64,000 nt of DNA from JAAYBY01 sp964654125 (GTDB lineage Bacteria; Bacillota; Clostridia; Saccharofermentanales; UBA5734): positions 1 to 64,000 of the forward strand of contig CAZZGG010000001.1 of assembly GCA_964654125.1 (NCBI GenBank). Reading direction: 5' to 3'. The translations under genes and the position numbers were made by a program. Shown in pieces: positions 16,390 to 25,798 of the stretch (the first letter of the stretch is position 1; every line of letters starts with the position of its first letter). The notes beneath the pieces were generated by a model. It did no database searches, had not been told where the DNA came from, and saw only the letters and a list, made by a program, of their open reading frames with translations.

Positions 16390-17391
16390 TTAGGGCTCAA
16401 TGTGGCCGGGCTGGTGGCGATGGGCCAGGGAACGGGCGTAATAATCGTCCCAGACCTCAATCTCAAACTCAGCCAGCACATCATCAACAGTCAGGTCAGG
16501 TGACTCGGCAGTGAGCAGGACTGCACCGACATGACCTGGATCATAGATCTTGATCTTATTGCCGTACTTCTCTTTAGCAGCAGCAAACTTCTGATTGTTG
16601 TAATCAATATGGACCACCTTGTAATCCAAGTTGATATCAGCTGTGACGTAAGGGTAGTAATTGGTGGAGCGGGCCACCAGGTCACCGAGAGGATTGATAA
16701 TTGTGCACTGGTCACCGGCTACACTACCGATGAACCAGGCCTGGCAGGAGNNNNNNNNNNNNNNNNNNNNNNNNNNNNNNNNNNNNNNNNNNNNNNNNNN
16801 NNNNNNNNNNNNNNNNNNNNTTTGCATCAGGCCGCCATGGTACATGGAGGAAAAAACCAGCATTTCAGGGCGGGACTGGGCGTATTTTTGGCGCAGTTCC
16901 TCAAAATTAAGATCAAAGCAGATCACTCCGCCGGCTGTGCCGACATCTGTCTGGATGACAGGTGCCTCCTTGCCATAGTAGATATTACCCTTGGTCAGTT
17001 CAGTTGTGACCAGGTGGTTCTTATTATAGATACCATCAATCCCACCTTGCCTGTTAATGAACTGGGTCGAGTTGCGCATGCTGCCGTCCGGCATGCTGCG
17101 GGCTGCGGAATAGGCAATATTGCAGTTGTTTTGCCGGGCGACCTCCTGAAAATGGTCGCGAATCTTATCTCCTCTGGCAGCATAATATTCCTGGCGCTGG
17201 GCCATGGTGAAATTAGGCGGCCGGTCGCAGGCTTCCGGCAGGACGACCAGGTCGGGCTGGTCACACAGGACATGGCTTAACTGGGCATCCCAGTGCCGGA
17301 TCATTTCCTCAACACTGCTGCTTAGGTCCTTGTGCGGATCCAGCACATGCGGTCTGGGAGCGATTACGCTGACTTTAACAAATCTGGCCAT
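16390..17391 (-). CDS. carbon-nitrogen hydrolase (nitrilase superfamily), copy 2, interrupted by an assembly gap
   Basis: The coding frame is open on both sides of a 70-N gap. E53, K124 and C158 of the nitrilase triad are present at the same residue numbers as in the paralogue at 15430. With the gap as written the protein is 333 residues. Replacing the 24 unknown codons by the five the paralogue has there (Asn-Tyr-Trp-Ala-Tyr) gives exactly 314, the paralogue's length, and the known bases flanking the gap (A and C) fit those codons. So this is a complete gene, not a broken one. Start ATG 17391 follows GAGGGATTTT. Function as for copy 1; divergence between copies is spread along the gene. Confidence 0.88.
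   Translation of the reverse strand: MARFVKVSVIAPRPHVLDPHKDLSSSVEEMIRHWDAQLSHVLCDQPDLVVLPEACDRPPNFTMAQRQEYYAARGDKIRDHFQEVARQNNCNIAYSAARSMPDGSMRNSTQFINRQGGIDGIYNKNHLVTTELTKGNIYYGKEAPVIQTDVGTAGGVICFDLNFEELRQKYAQSRPEMLVFSSMYHGGLMQXXXXXXXXXXXXXXXXXXXXXXXXSCQAWFIGSVAGDQCTIINPLGDLVARSTNYYPYVTADINLDYKVVHIDYNNQKFAAAKEKYGNKIKIYDPGHVGAVLLTAESPDLTVDDVLAEFEIEVWDDYYARSLAHRHQPGHIEP
16751..16820. other. assembly gap (70 N)
   Basis: Seventy undetermined bases inside the second carbon-nitrogen hydrolase gene. Comparison with the tandem paralogue indicates about 13 bases are really missing, so the N run is a placeholder, probably caused by short-read confusion between the two copies. Confidence 0.85.
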
Positions 17392-17406
17392 AAAATCCCT
17401 CTTTTC

Positions 17407-18345
17407 TTATAGATACATGGGCTTGGCAGCTGCGCTGTAGCCGGCATAGAATTCAGCCCCGTCATAACCGGGATCAGTCAAAGGTATTTCATCTAGCTTA
17501 ATCAGGGTTCCACCCTGGGCACGGGAAATACGGGCTGCCAGCATGATCTTGACGGAGTCAGCCAGGTCATTGACACTGACTATCCGGCTGGGCTGGCCAG
17601 CCAGGTGAGCAAAGATCTCATCCAGCAGGGCAGCATAAATTTTACCTGTATCAACCGTGAACTGGAAAGTTTTGCTGGTAGTCATGATGGTATAGGCAAA
17701 GGGCTGCCAGGTCCCCATGAAGGTGTTATAGATGGCATTTTGCCCGTCACCAAAATCAATATAAAAGCTCTCACTGGTCTTGCCGTCCCGGCTGCCCCGG
17801 CCGATGAACTTGACAGCCACAGCTGGTTTTTGGACCAGGCCGCAGATGCCTTCGACAACGTGGATACCGTAGTTGAACTCGTCAACACCGGAAGTGCCGA
17901 AGACACTGATGATTTCGCCACGCTCACTGGCTGATTGTTCTGCAAACTGGACGATCTCATGGGCATAGCGGACTGAGGATGAACCTAAAATGACAGCGCC
18001 GGCCTGGGCCAGTTCGGTCAGCTTCTGGCAGTCCTGGAGATTGCCGACAATTGGTTTATCGATAAAGACCGGCTTGCCCTTTTCAATAAAGGGCAGGGCA
18101 TAGTCTAAATGGCGGTCCCAGTCACAGCTGTGGATGAAACCTATATCGACCAGATCAGCCAGTTCTGCCAGGCTGGAACAGCGTTTTTCCAGGCCGAAGT
18201 TTTTCACAAAACCCTCAACTTCGGCATCGGAACGGAATGAATCGTCATATACTCCGACATACTTAGCTCTTTTGTCTTCCGCTAAAAGTTTAGCGAAAGC
18301 GAGGGGGTGGGATGTGTCAATTGTGATTGCACCAATCCTGATCAT
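17407..18345 (-). CDS. Gfo/Idh/MocA-type oxidoreductase, divergent N-terminus
   Basis: 312 residues. The first beta strand reads MIRIGAITIDTSHP instead of a glycine-rich GxGxxG loop; similar openings occur in a subfamily that lies beside canonical Gfo/Idh genes. PVFIDKPIVGN near residue 94-104 is the EKP-type motif. The C-terminal half has the usual substrate domain with GVDEFNYGIHVVEGICGLV containing the conserved His. The binding site AAGGAG lies inside the last codons of the upstream gene, 5 bp away, so the two oxidoreductases are translationally coupled. NAD(P) use is likely but should not be assumed given the missing loop. Confidence 0.82.
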   Translation of the reverse strand: MIRIGAITIDTSHPLAFAKLLAEDKRAKYVGVYDDSFRSDAEVEGFVKNFGLEKRCSSLAELADLVDIGFIHSCDWDRHLDYALPFIEKGKPVFIDKPIVGNLQDCQKLTELAQAGAVILGSSSVRYAHEIVQFAEQSASERGEIISVFGTSGVDEFNYGIHVVEGICGLVQKPAVAVKFIGRGSRDGKTSESFYIDFGDGQNAIYNTFMGTWQPFAYTIMTTSKTFQFTVDTGKIYAALLDEIFAHLAGQPSRIVSVNDLADSVKIMLAARISRAQGGTLIKLDEIPLTDPGYDGAEFYAGYSAAAKPMYL

Positions 18346-18349
18346 TTTG

Positions 18350-19384
18350 CTACTCCTTTTGATCTAAATAAATCACTTGCTGTTTTTGGGAAGAGCGGTA
18401 GGCGCTGATGATAATTTCTAAAGCCTCATGCCCGGCCTGGGCATCGGTTAAAAGCTTGGCCTGGCCCCTGATTGCGGCCAGGAAGTTTTTGTACTGGGCC
18501 AGGTGGCCAGCTGGATTGATCTTGGCCGGATCATGCCAGGAATCAAATTCAGGTCTGGCTTCCGGGCGGAAGGGCGCTTCACCCAAGATATCCAGCTGAA
18601 CAATCTTGTCTTCTTCAATGACCAGGCTGCCCTTGTCGCCACTGATCTCCAGGCGCCGCGAAAAACCCGGATAGACACTGGTCGTGGCCTGGATGACCCC
18701 TAGCGCACCACTGCTATAAGTCAGCACGGCACTCAAGGTATCCTCTGTCTCAATCTCATGGACCAGGGTTCTGGCCTGGGCAAAGATGCTTGTGACCGGA
18801 CCTAAAAGGTACCTGGCCAGATCAACCCCATGGATACCCTGGTTGATCAGGGCCCCGCCGCCATCCATTTTGATGGTACCACGCCAGTCATTTTCGGCGT
18901 AATACTGTTTGGAGCGGTGGTACTTCATGTAAACATCGCCAGTCACCAGGCGGCCCAGCCGGCCGGAACTAATGATTTTTTTAGCTTCCTGGATGGCTGG
19001 TGCAAAGCGCAGCTGGCTGACCACACTGACTAGAAGGCCAGTCTGGCGGGCTGCGGCGACTATCTGGGCACTATCAGCCAGATTGAGGGCCAGGGGCTTT
19101 TCAGTCAGGACATGCTTTTTTGCGGCTAGTGCTGCCAGGACCTGTTCAGCGTGCAGCCCACTGGGGGTGCAGATAGCCACGGCCTGGACGGCGCTGTCAG
19201 CTAATAGGTCTTCGTATGAGCTATAGGCCCGGCTCTTATGCTGGGCTGCCAATCTATCAGCAGCAGCCTTATTTTTATCAAATAGACCGACCAGGTGAAA
19301 ATCAGCCAACTGGCCCAGGGCTGCTAGATGAAAATCTGCAACCAGGCCGCAACCGACAATAGCTATTCCAAGGGGCAAGGGCAT
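18350..19384 (-). CDS. Gfo/Idh/MocA family oxidoreductase
   Basis: 344 residues with a textbook arrangement: IAIVGCGLVADFHLAAL (8-24) binds NAD(P), HVLTEKPLAL (about 93-102) is the EKP motif, and the substrate domain contains GGALINQGIHGVDLARYLLG, where the His-x-x-x-Asp pair is expected. The subfamily includes UDP-GlcNAc 3-dehydrogenase-like and glucoside 3-dehydrogenase-like enzymes. It sits between the enolase-superfamily gene and another Gfo/Idh gene in the 13-gene operon. Confidence 0.92.
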   Translation of the reverse strand: MPLPLGIAIVGCGLVADFHLAALGQLADFHLVGLFDKNKAAADRLAAQHKSRAYSSYEDLLADSAVQAVAICTPSGLHAEQVLAALAAKKHVLTEKPLALNLADSAQIVAAARQTGLLVSVVSQLRFAPAIQEAKKIISSGRLGRLVTGDVYMKYHRSKQYYAENDWRGTIKMDGGGALINQGIHGVDLARYLLGPVTSIFAQARTLVHEIETEDTLSAVLTYSSGALGVIQATTSVYPGFSRRLEISGDKGSLVIEEDKIVQLDILGEAPFRPEARPEFDSWHDPAKINPAGHLAQYKNFLAAIRGQAKLLTDAQAGHEALEIIISAYRSSQKQQVIYLDQKE

Positions 19385-19402
19385 TGATTATTCCTTTCTC
19401 AA

Positions 19403-20695
19403 TCAGGGCAGAAAATATTTCTCATAAGCCAGGGGCGGCAGTAAAACGCCACCGCTGGTTTGGAAGAATTCTTCACCCAGCTCATAGACACCGGCGACAG
19501 GATCAAGCCAGCCGGCGTCGGCCAGAGGATGGCAGGCCTTCATCTGCTGCCAGTTACTGTAATTTTGTGCACCGTTACTTTCAACAACCCCGATTTTCAG
19601 GCCAGGCAAGGGCGCCAGGCGGCTGGCAACATATTTATTCCAGTCGCACATGAGGGGGTTGACAGTCAAATCAGCGCAAAAAACCGGTACATCACGTTTT
19701 TTGGCCTCGTCCAGCATGGTCAAGGTAACGCTTAAGGTTTTGGCGATCGGCTTTAAGGCGATGGCACTGTAGCCCAGATCATCAATCAAATGACAGACAT
19801 CCTGGGGGCTGTGGGCACTTTCATCGCCCGCCACCCGAACAGGCAGGCCCTTGACTGAAATCTGGGCCTCTTCGGCAAAAGGTTCTTCGAGCAGGACTGT
19901 GCGGGCTAAAATGCCAGTCTGGTCCATATAGTCCAATAAGTCGACCAGGCGCTCTTTACTATCATAACGGCCATTGGCATCTAGGTAATAAAGCAACTGG
20001 CCGCTTTCTGTATAGGCTGTCTCAAAGCCTGTTAAAGCCTGATGGATTTCAGCCAGCCTGGCCTTGTCAGCGGCCAGCATTTCGGCATAGTCATTCCTGC
20101 CGCCGGGATTTTGCCCGATTTTGATCTTAAAGAAGAAGTGGCCTTCCTGGGCCAGCTGGCGGATCTGGTCCACAGACATGTCGTAAGTGACCAGGGGGAT
20201 GACACCCAGCTTGTCATGCTGGTGGCTGAAAGCGCTGGTGAAAGGACGGCACAGGCTGTCCATATCAGTGATGGCTTCTTGCTGGGCATACAGCTGCCAG
20301 AGGGCAAAGTCCAGGCTGACCAGAGCATTTAAGGCAAAGGTTTCCTTGAGCTCGGGCCAGTTGGTGGCCTGACGGGCGAACTGGTAGACCTGGGGCAGGA
20401 TCTTTTCGATCAGCTGGGGCGGGCTTTGCATCTGTTCGCTTTCTAAAAGCGACAGGCCGTGCTGGGTGGTCAGGAGCATGGCTGCATTGCTAGCAGCTGG
20501 AGCGAGCTTGGCAAAAACATCAGCGTCGCACCAGAGCACGCTTTGCACACCCAGACCGGTGCCTTTATTGCCGGCGTCATCTTCAATCTGGCTGATAATC
20601 TGCCAGAGTTCTTTCAGATAGCTGCCTTTAAAGCCGAAGGGGGCCAGCAGGGGCTCACGGATAAACTCCAAATCAGTTCTAGTGATTAAAGGCAT
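19403..20695 (-). CDS. enolase-superfamily enzyme (mandelate racemase / muconate-lactonizing type)
   Basis: 430 residues, somewhat longer than usual. The capping domain is about 1-160. The barrel carries FKIKIG with the K190-x-K192 pair, metal ligands in YLDANG (D239), LLEEPF (E270 or E271) and AGDES (D291), and ALKPIAKT with the opposite-face lysine at about 317-320. The KxK plus later Lys pattern belongs to the muconate-lactonizing / dipeptide-epimerase / sugar-acid dehydratase branches. It would abstract the alpha proton of a carboxylate. With 2-hydroxyacid dehydrogenase and DapA-like aldolase genes nearby, dehydration or epimerisation of a sugar acid is the likely role. Confidence 0.88.
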   Translation of the reverse strand: MPLITRTDLEFIREPLLAPFGFKGSYLKELWQIISQIEDDAGNKGTGLGVQSVLWCDADVFAKLAPAASNAAMLLTTQHGLSLLESEQMQSPPQLIEKILPQVYQFARQATNWPELKETFALNALVSLDFALWQLYAQQEAITDMDSLCRPFTSAFSHQHDKLGVIPLVTYDMSVDQIRQLAQEGHFFFKIKIGQNPGGRNDYAEMLAADKARLAEIHQALTGFETAYTESGQLLYYLDANGRYDSKERLVDLLDYMDQTGILARTVLLEEPFAEEAQISVKGLPVRVAGDESAHSPQDVCHLIDDLGYSAIALKPIAKTLSVTLTMLDEAKKRDVPVFCADLTVNPLMCDWNKYVASRLAPLPGLKIGVVESNGAQNYSNWQQMKACHPLADAGWLDPVAGVYELGEEFFQTSGGVLLPPLAYEKYFLP

Positions 20696-20708
20696 GGTCT
20701 TCCTTTCT

Positions 20709-21698
20709 TTAGGCTATGGTGGCCAGCATGTCCTGGGTCACCTGGGATATGAGCTCTTCGCCTTGCAGCAGACGCTCGATCTCCTGGGCCACATGACGGC
20801 CGATCCGGCCCAGGCCATTATTAGCCAGGCCAGCCAGATGCGGGGTCATGATGCAATTGGGCAGGCTGCGCAGGGGATTATCAACAGCCGGCGGCTCAGG
20901 ATCGGTCACATCAAGGCAGGCATACTTGATCTTGCCAGCTTTCATGTGTTCGTATAGGGCCTTTTCATCAATCAGGGAACCGCGGGCTGTGTTGATCAAG
21001 ATGACATCATCTTTCATCAGGGCCAGGCTCTCCTGGTTGATCATGTGGTTGGTGGCCGGGATTGAGGGGGCATGCAGGGAGATAATATCTGACTCTTTGA
21101 AGAGTTCAGCCAGCTCCACCTTGCGGGCACCCAGAGCGCTGATTTTTTCAGCCGGCAGATGCGGGTCATAGGCCAGAACATCAACATCAAACTGCTGGAG
21201 CAGTTCTATGTAATGGGCACCGGCATAGCCGCAGCCGATCACACCAACATTGATCTCAAACAGCTCAGTGATGGATTTTCTGTCGTGCTGCCAACCACCG
21301 GCATGGATCAGGTCATTTAAAGCAAAGTAGTTCTTGGCAGCAGCGATGGTGAAGCCCAGGGCGGTTTCGGAAACACCGCGGCTCAGCACAGCGGCACTGC
21401 TGATCACTGGTATATTGCGGGCAAAGATTTCGTCGCTGACAATGGGTTTGACACTGCCGGCGGCATGGGCGACCAGACGCAGATTGGGTGCGCAGTCAAG
21501 AATGTCGCCGGTCAGGGGCTGGTTACCCCAGGAGGTGACAGCGATATCAGCATCACGGATGATCTCCTTGATGGTGGCCGGATCTGTCTGATCAGTCTCG
21601 TTGACAACGACCTGGCCGATCTTTTCCAATTGGGCCATTGTGCTGGCGGTTATGACGGACGGACGGCCCTTGGCACTCATAAGTAAAGCAATCTTCAT
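20709..21698 (-). CDS. D-isomer-specific 2-hydroxyacid dehydrogenase
   Basis: 329 residues. The NAD-binding loop is VGVIGCGYAGAHYIELL at about 150-166. Catalytic residues appear in order: Arg in INTARGSLID, Glu in DVTDPEPP and His in MTPHLAGLA. It interconverts D-2-hydroxy acids and 2-keto acids with NAD(H). The subfamily (phosphoglycerate-dehydrogenase-like) has many sugar-acid members. Lies between permease and enolase-superfamily genes, with a 50-bp spacer to the permease. Confidence 0.92.
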   Translation of the reverse strand: MKIALLMSAKGRPSVITASTMAQLEKIGQVVVNETDQTDPATIKEIIRDADIAVTSWGNQPLTGDILDCAPNLRLVAHAAGSVKPIVSDEIFARNIPVISSAAVLSRGVSETALGFTIAAAKNYFALNDLIHAGGWQHDRKSITELFEINVGVIGCGYAGAHYIELLQQFDVDVLAYDPHLPAEKISALGARKVELAELFKESDIISLHAPSIPATNHMINQESLALMKDDVILINTARGSLIDEKALYEHMKAGKIKYACLDVTDPEPPAVDNPLRSLPNCIMTPHLAGLANNGLGRIGRHVAQEIERLLQGEELISQVTQDMLATIA

Positions 21699-21748
21699 TT
21701 TTCTTTTCCCCTTTTGCTGTAATTAATAGTCTGGATCTTACTGGACGA

Positions 21749-22654
21749 TCAGCCCTTGATGGAGCCGATCATGACGCCTTTGTCAAAATATCTTTGCAGG
21801 AATGGATAGATGATCAGGACCGGCAAGGAAGAGACAATGATGACGGAGTAACGCACCAATGAGGCAGCCTTGACCTGGGCATCCAGCAGCAGTTCATCGA
21901 CATAGGCACCACTGCTCATCATTTCCGCCTTCATCTGGTTTTCAATCAGGATTTCACGCAGGATCAGCTGCAGCGGCACTTTGGTCCGGTCAGTTAAATA
22001 GATCATGGCACTAAACCAGGAGTTCCAGTGGGCCACACCATAGTAGAGGGCCATAACGCCGATCAGGGCTTTAGACAAGGGCAGGACCACTGAGATAAAG
22101 GTCTTGATCGGCGAGCAGCCATCAATAAAGGCAGCTTCTTCAATATCGGGCGGGACTCCATTGATGAAAAATGTGCGCGAGATGATCAGGTTGGTGGTGC
22201 TGACAGCGCCGCCGATCATCAGGACAAAATAGGTGTTAAGCAGCTTAAGGCTCTTCATGAGCAGGTAGGTGGGAATCATGCCACCGGAAAAATACATGGT
22301 GAAGGTGACCAGGAGCATGAGAAAACTGCGCCCGTGCAGATGCTTTTTGGACAGGGCATAGGCTGCGGTCAAGGTGAAAAACAAGTTGACCAGGGTGCCG
22401 CCCACCGTGTAAAAAATCGTGTTGCCGTAACCTCTTAGTATTTCCGGATCCTGGAAAACCCGATAATAGCCTTCCAAGGTGATTTCCTTGGGCAAAAGCC
22501 ACATCTTGCCCCGGTTGACCACATCAGGGTTGGAGATGGAGGCGGAAACTATATAGATTAAAGGATAGAGCACGATCATCATAAAGAGAGTCATCAGGAT
22601 CAGATTGACTGCATTGAAGATCTTATCTCCGGCACTTTCTTTAATGGCTGGCAT
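21749..22654 (-). CDS. carbohydrate ABC transporter permease, LplC type
   Basis: 301 residues with six predicted membrane helices. The EAA loop, EEAAFIDGCSPIKTFISVVLPLS (positions about 196-218), contacts the ATPase. The ending GVMIGSIKG is typical of LplC / YtcP proteins. It pairs with the LplB gene upstream and the binding protein at 12607. No ATPase gene is in the operon, so a shared MsmK/UgpC-type ATPase elsewhere in the genome must energise transport, as is usual for this family. Its end is homologous to the stump at 2022-2189. Confidence 0.93.
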   Translation of the reverse strand: MPAIKESAGDKIFNAVNLILMTLFMMIVLYPLIYIVSASISNPDVVNRGKMWLLPKEITLEGYYRVFQDPEILRGYGNTIFYTVGGTLVNLFFTLTAAYALSKKHLHGRSFLMLLVTFTMYFSGGMIPTYLLMKSLKLLNTYFVLMIGGAVSTTNLIISRTFFINGVPPDIEEAAFIDGCSPIKTFISVVLPLSKALIGVMALYYGVAHWNSWFSAMIYLTDRTKVPLQLILREILIENQMKAEMMSSGAYVDELLLDAQVKAASLVRYSVIIVSSLPVLIIYPFLQRYFDKGVMIGSIKG

Positions 22655-22672
22655 AGATTAATTCACCTCCTC

Positions 22673-23623
22673 TTAAAATAAACTAGTGTCACTGAATTTT
22701 CTTGCCGTTGTATTAACAATGACAAGCAGGACAAAGTTGACAACATTATTAAAAAGTCCCACAGCAGAAGCAAAACTGTATTCTGCCTTTAACAAACCAC
22801 GTTCATAAACATAGGTGGAGATAATATTGGCAGTGGTTTTGTTGAGATCATTTTGCATCAGGATGACTTTTTCATGGCCGACACTCATCAAAGAACCAAC
22901 ACTTAAGATCAAGAGGATGATGAAGGTCGGAGTGATGACGGGTATATTGATGTAGCGGATGCGCTGCAGGCGGGTGGCGCCATCGATGACGGCTGCCTCA
23001 TGCAGCTCCGGGCTGACCCCGGACAGGGCGGCTAGATAGATGATTGAGCTCCAGCCGGTGTTTTGCCAGACTCCCGACCAGATATAGATGTGGCGGAAAG
23101 AACCGGGCTCGGTCATGAAGTAGCGTGACTCAAGTCCTAGGGCCTTGAGAGCGAAGTTGACTATGCCGGCTGAAGGTGACAGGACTATGGTGATCATGCC
23201 GACCAGGACAACTGTTGAGATAAAGTGGGGGGCATAGGTGACAGTCTGGATGAACTTTTTGTAACGGGGCAGACGCACCTCGTTCAGCATCAAAGCAACC
23301 ACGATCGGGATAGGCATGCCCACCAGCAGAGAATAAAGTGATATAGCCAGAGTGTTCTTGATCAGGATAGTGAAGTAATACGAGTTGGTAAATTGTTTAA
23401 AGTACCTCAAACCAACCCAGCTACTGTCCATAATTGATTTAGCACCGGTGTAATTTTTAAAAGCAATTTGCAGGCCGTAGAGCGGACCATAAGCAAAAAT
23501 AAGATACCAGGCGACAGCAGGCAGCAATAAAAGATAATACTGATAATCCTTTTTCATCTGGCGCCAGACCCTGTTACCGCGGGTTAGTTCCTGCTGCTTT
23601 GGTCGGGTTGCAGAAGATGGCAT
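22673..23623 (-). CDS. carbohydrate ABC transporter permease, LplB type
   Basis: 316 residues from ATG 23623, which has GGAGGG 8 bp upstream; ATG 23629 is too close to that site. Six predicted helices begin with YYLLLLPAVAWYLIFAYGPLYG. The EAA loop is LHEAAVIDGATRLQRIRYINIP. The N-terminal cytoplasmic tail is basic. LplB proteins form the heterodimeric channel with LplC for oligosaccharides or sugar derivatives; the LplC gene follows 18 bp downstream. Confidence 0.93.
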   Translation of the reverse strand: MPSSATRPKQQELTRGNRVWRQMKKDYQYYLLLLPAVAWYLIFAYGPLYGLQIAFKNYTGAKSIMDSSWVGLRYFKQFTNSYYFTILIKNTLAISLYSLLVGMPIPIVVALMLNEVRLPRYKKFIQTVTYAPHFISTVVLVGMITIVLSPSAGIVNFALKALGLESRYFMTEPGSFRHIYIWSGVWQNTGWSSIIYLAALSGVSPELHEAAVIDGATRLQRIRYINIPVITPTFIILLILSVGSLMSVGHEKVILMQNDLNKTTANIISTYVYERGLLKAEYSFASAVGLFNNVVNFVLLVIVNTTARKFSDTSLF

Positions 23624-23693
23624 AGACATTTCCCTCCAAAAATTAGACTCTTGTGATCATAGCATAGATCAAGCTTGGCGTAATTAGACTATC

Positions 23694-24758
23694 TTAGCAA
23701 GATTCATCTGCAGCCAAAAATATTTTTACAAAATCATCATCGACCAAATGAGGATATTGCCGGATGACCCGCGAGATCTCCTCAGCCTGACCTGGCGAAA
23801 GATCCTCATCTGCTTTTAAGGTCCAGATACCAGGCATGAGGCCTTGACGGCGCAGGACTTCGTGCACTCCGGTGATACAGCCGGCAAAATTATGGGCTAC
23901 ATCAAAGACCGCGCTGTTGCTGTCAGTAACCTGCGCAGCCAGGTCCAGCCAGGGGGCCAGATCTTTTTGGGCAGCTAGGTCTTTTTTCAGCTGGGTAAAG
24001 AGATCGACTGTTGTTTTGGTCCAGACAGCCCAGTGACCCAAAAGTCCGCCGACAAAACGGCAGTTATAACTGACACCGTCCGCCAGAACGCTATAGCTGG
24101 TCATTAAGTCGGCAAAGATATTATCATCATTGCCGGTATAAAGGGCTATCTGGTCGCGCCTGCTGCTCAGGGCCACTGCCCGCATCACATCCAGGGTCTG
24201 GTAACGGTTGAAGGCGGCACACTTGACAGCAACCACACTCTCAAGCTCAAAAATCTGCCGCCAGTAGTCAAAAGGCAGGATGCGGCCGCCCACAGCCGGT
24301 TGCAGGTAAAAAGCCACGACTGGCAGATGCTGGCCTACAGCAGCTGTCCGGTCGATCAGGTCCTTTTCACTGGCACCAGCCAGGCCACCCGGGCTGAGCA
24401 AGACAGCATCATAGCCCAAGGAGGCAGCCAGCTTTGTTTCAGCGACTGCCTGGCTGGCCGGTCCACAGGCGCCTGCCATCTTGATGATGGTTTGACCATG
24501 TTTATTTTCAAAACGACTGATTTCGTCAGCCGCCAGGCTGAGCACCTGCTCAAACAGGTCAATCTCAGGATCACGGATTTCAAACTGGGTGGTATGTACT
24601 CCCACAGCCAGGCCGCCGACACCACTGGCCAGGTAATAACGGATCAGGCGGCGCTGACCGGCCTCATCAAATTTGCGTTCCTGGTCAAGGACCAGGGGCA
24701 TGGCAGGTATAACGGTTCCTTCAGCTAAAAGAGCCAGGGCTTTTTCAGGGCGCTCCAT
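23694..24758 (-). CDS. dihydrodipicolinate synthase (DapA/NanA)-family aldolase
   Basis: 354 residues, longer than the usual 290-300. It is a TIM barrel with Y151 in AFYLQPAVGG and the Schiff-base lysine K179 in VVAVKCAAFN, so the class I aldolase chemistry is intact. The usual GTTGE substrate motif is replaced by VHTTQ at 54-58. Such long variants occur next to Gfo/Idh and epimerase genes and probably cleave or dehydrate 2-keto-3-deoxy sugar acids. Its ATG overlaps the stop of the epimerase-like gene (TGATG). A 64-bp spacer precedes the LplB gene. Confidence 0.88.
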   Translation of the reverse strand: MERPEKALALLAEGTVIPAMPLVLDQERKFDEAGQRRLIRYYLASGVGGLAVGVHTTQFEIRDPEIDLFEQVLSLAADEISRFENKHGQTIIKMAGACGPASQAVAETKLAASLGYDAVLLSPGGLAGASEKDLIDRTAAVGQHLPVVAFYLQPAVGGRILPFDYWRQIFELESVVAVKCAAFNRYQTLDVMRAVALSSRRDQIALYTGNDDNIFADLMTSYSVLADGVSYNCRFVGGLLGHWAVWTKTTVDLFTQLKKDLAAQKDLAPWLDLAAQVTDSNSAVFDVAHNFAGCITGVHEVLRRQGLMPGIWTLKADEDLSPGQAEEISRVIRQYPHLVDDDFVKIFLAADESC

Positions 24759-25774
24759 CAGAAATCACCTTCTCTTTCTTCAAAGTGGGTGGGCTTACCC
24801 AGGATGCGGCCGCCAGCCTTGAGCCATTCGGCCTGCCAGCGGATGAGAGTGTTCAGGCTGACATCCGGATAGCCAAAGTGGGAAAAACAAAGGCCGGCAT
24901 TGTTCAGGTAGGCCAAAGGGGCCTCTTCGTCTGTAAAAATGGGTTCAATATTTAAATAGCGGCCCAGTTGCAGAGCGGTCTGCTTAACTGAAGCAGTTTC
25001 CGGACCGGTAACATTCAGGCTGACAGCCGGGCTGCCTGCCAGCAGCAGTGACCTGATGGCGACTTCATTGGCATAACCTTGCCAGACGCAGTTGAAACTG
25101 GGTGTTTTTAAGGAGATGGCTTCCTGGCGCAGCATCCGGTCAGCTAGATCATAGATGACACCATAGCGCAGGTCGACAGCATAGTTGAGCCGATAGATCA
25201 GAACTTTGGCTCCCATTGTATTTGCCGCATGAGCAAAGAGCCTTTCCCGGGCCAGGACGCTCATGGCGTATTCGCCGACCGGAGCGGGCCTGGCCAGATC
25301 ATCTGCCCCGCCGCTGCCAGTTGAGACAGGCGGGAAGATATTGCCTGATGAAAAGACAACATAGCGGGCTGTGGGGAAACGCTGGATGACCAGGGTGGGC
25401 AGCCCGGCATTCATGTACCAGGTTTCGTCTTCATTACCACTGGTGCCGAATTTCTTGCCAGCCATGAAAATAATGTTTGCCACATCCGGTAAGGCGGCCA
25501 GGGCGGCTGGATCAGTCAGATCAGCACTGATGGTAGCCACATCGTGTTTTTCTAAAAGGGCCAGGGACAAGGGATCGGAAAAACGCGAGACAGCAATGAT
25601 CTTTTTTGTGATTCCAGCTGCCTGGGCTGCTCTTTTGGCTAGGATTGCCAAAGATGGTCCCATCTTGCCGCCGGCTCCCAGGATCATGATGTCACCTTCA
25701 ATCCGGGCTAGATCCTGAATCAGTTCCGCTCCAGGTGTTGTTAAAAGATCATCTAGTTTTGTCTCAGTCCACAT
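24758..25774 (-). CDS. NAD(P)-dependent epimerase/dehydratase-like protein
   Basis: 338 residues. A segment of about 28 residues precedes the Rossmann loop ILGAGGKMGPSLA at 31-43. YVVFSSGNIFPP supplies the Ser of the short-chain dehydrogenase site, but GEYAMSVLARE has Tyr without the Lys four residues on (YxxxK is lost), so catalysis may be altered. The extended C-terminal part binds substrate. Second gene of the operon, between the TetR and aldolase genes; tightly coupled to both (24 bp and 1-bp overlap). Confidence 0.83.
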   Translation of the reverse strand: MWTETKLDDLLTTPGAELIQDLARIEGDIMILGAGGKMGPSLAILAKRAAQAAGITKKIIAVSRFSDPLSLALLEKHDVATISADLTDPAALAALPDVANIIFMAGKKFGTSGNEDETWYMNAGLPTLVIQRFPTARYVVFSSGNIFPPVSTGSGGADDLARPAPVGEYAMSVLARERLFAHAANTMGAKVLIYRLNYAVDLRYGVIYDLADRMLRQEAISLKTPSFNCVWQGYANEVAIRSLLLAGSPAVSLNVTGPETASVKQTALQLGRYLNIEPIFTDEEAPLAYLNNAGLCFSHFGYPDVSLNTLIRWQAEWLKAGGRILGKPTHFEEREGDF

Positions 25775-25798
25775 AAACTTACCTCACTGTCTCCCTTG

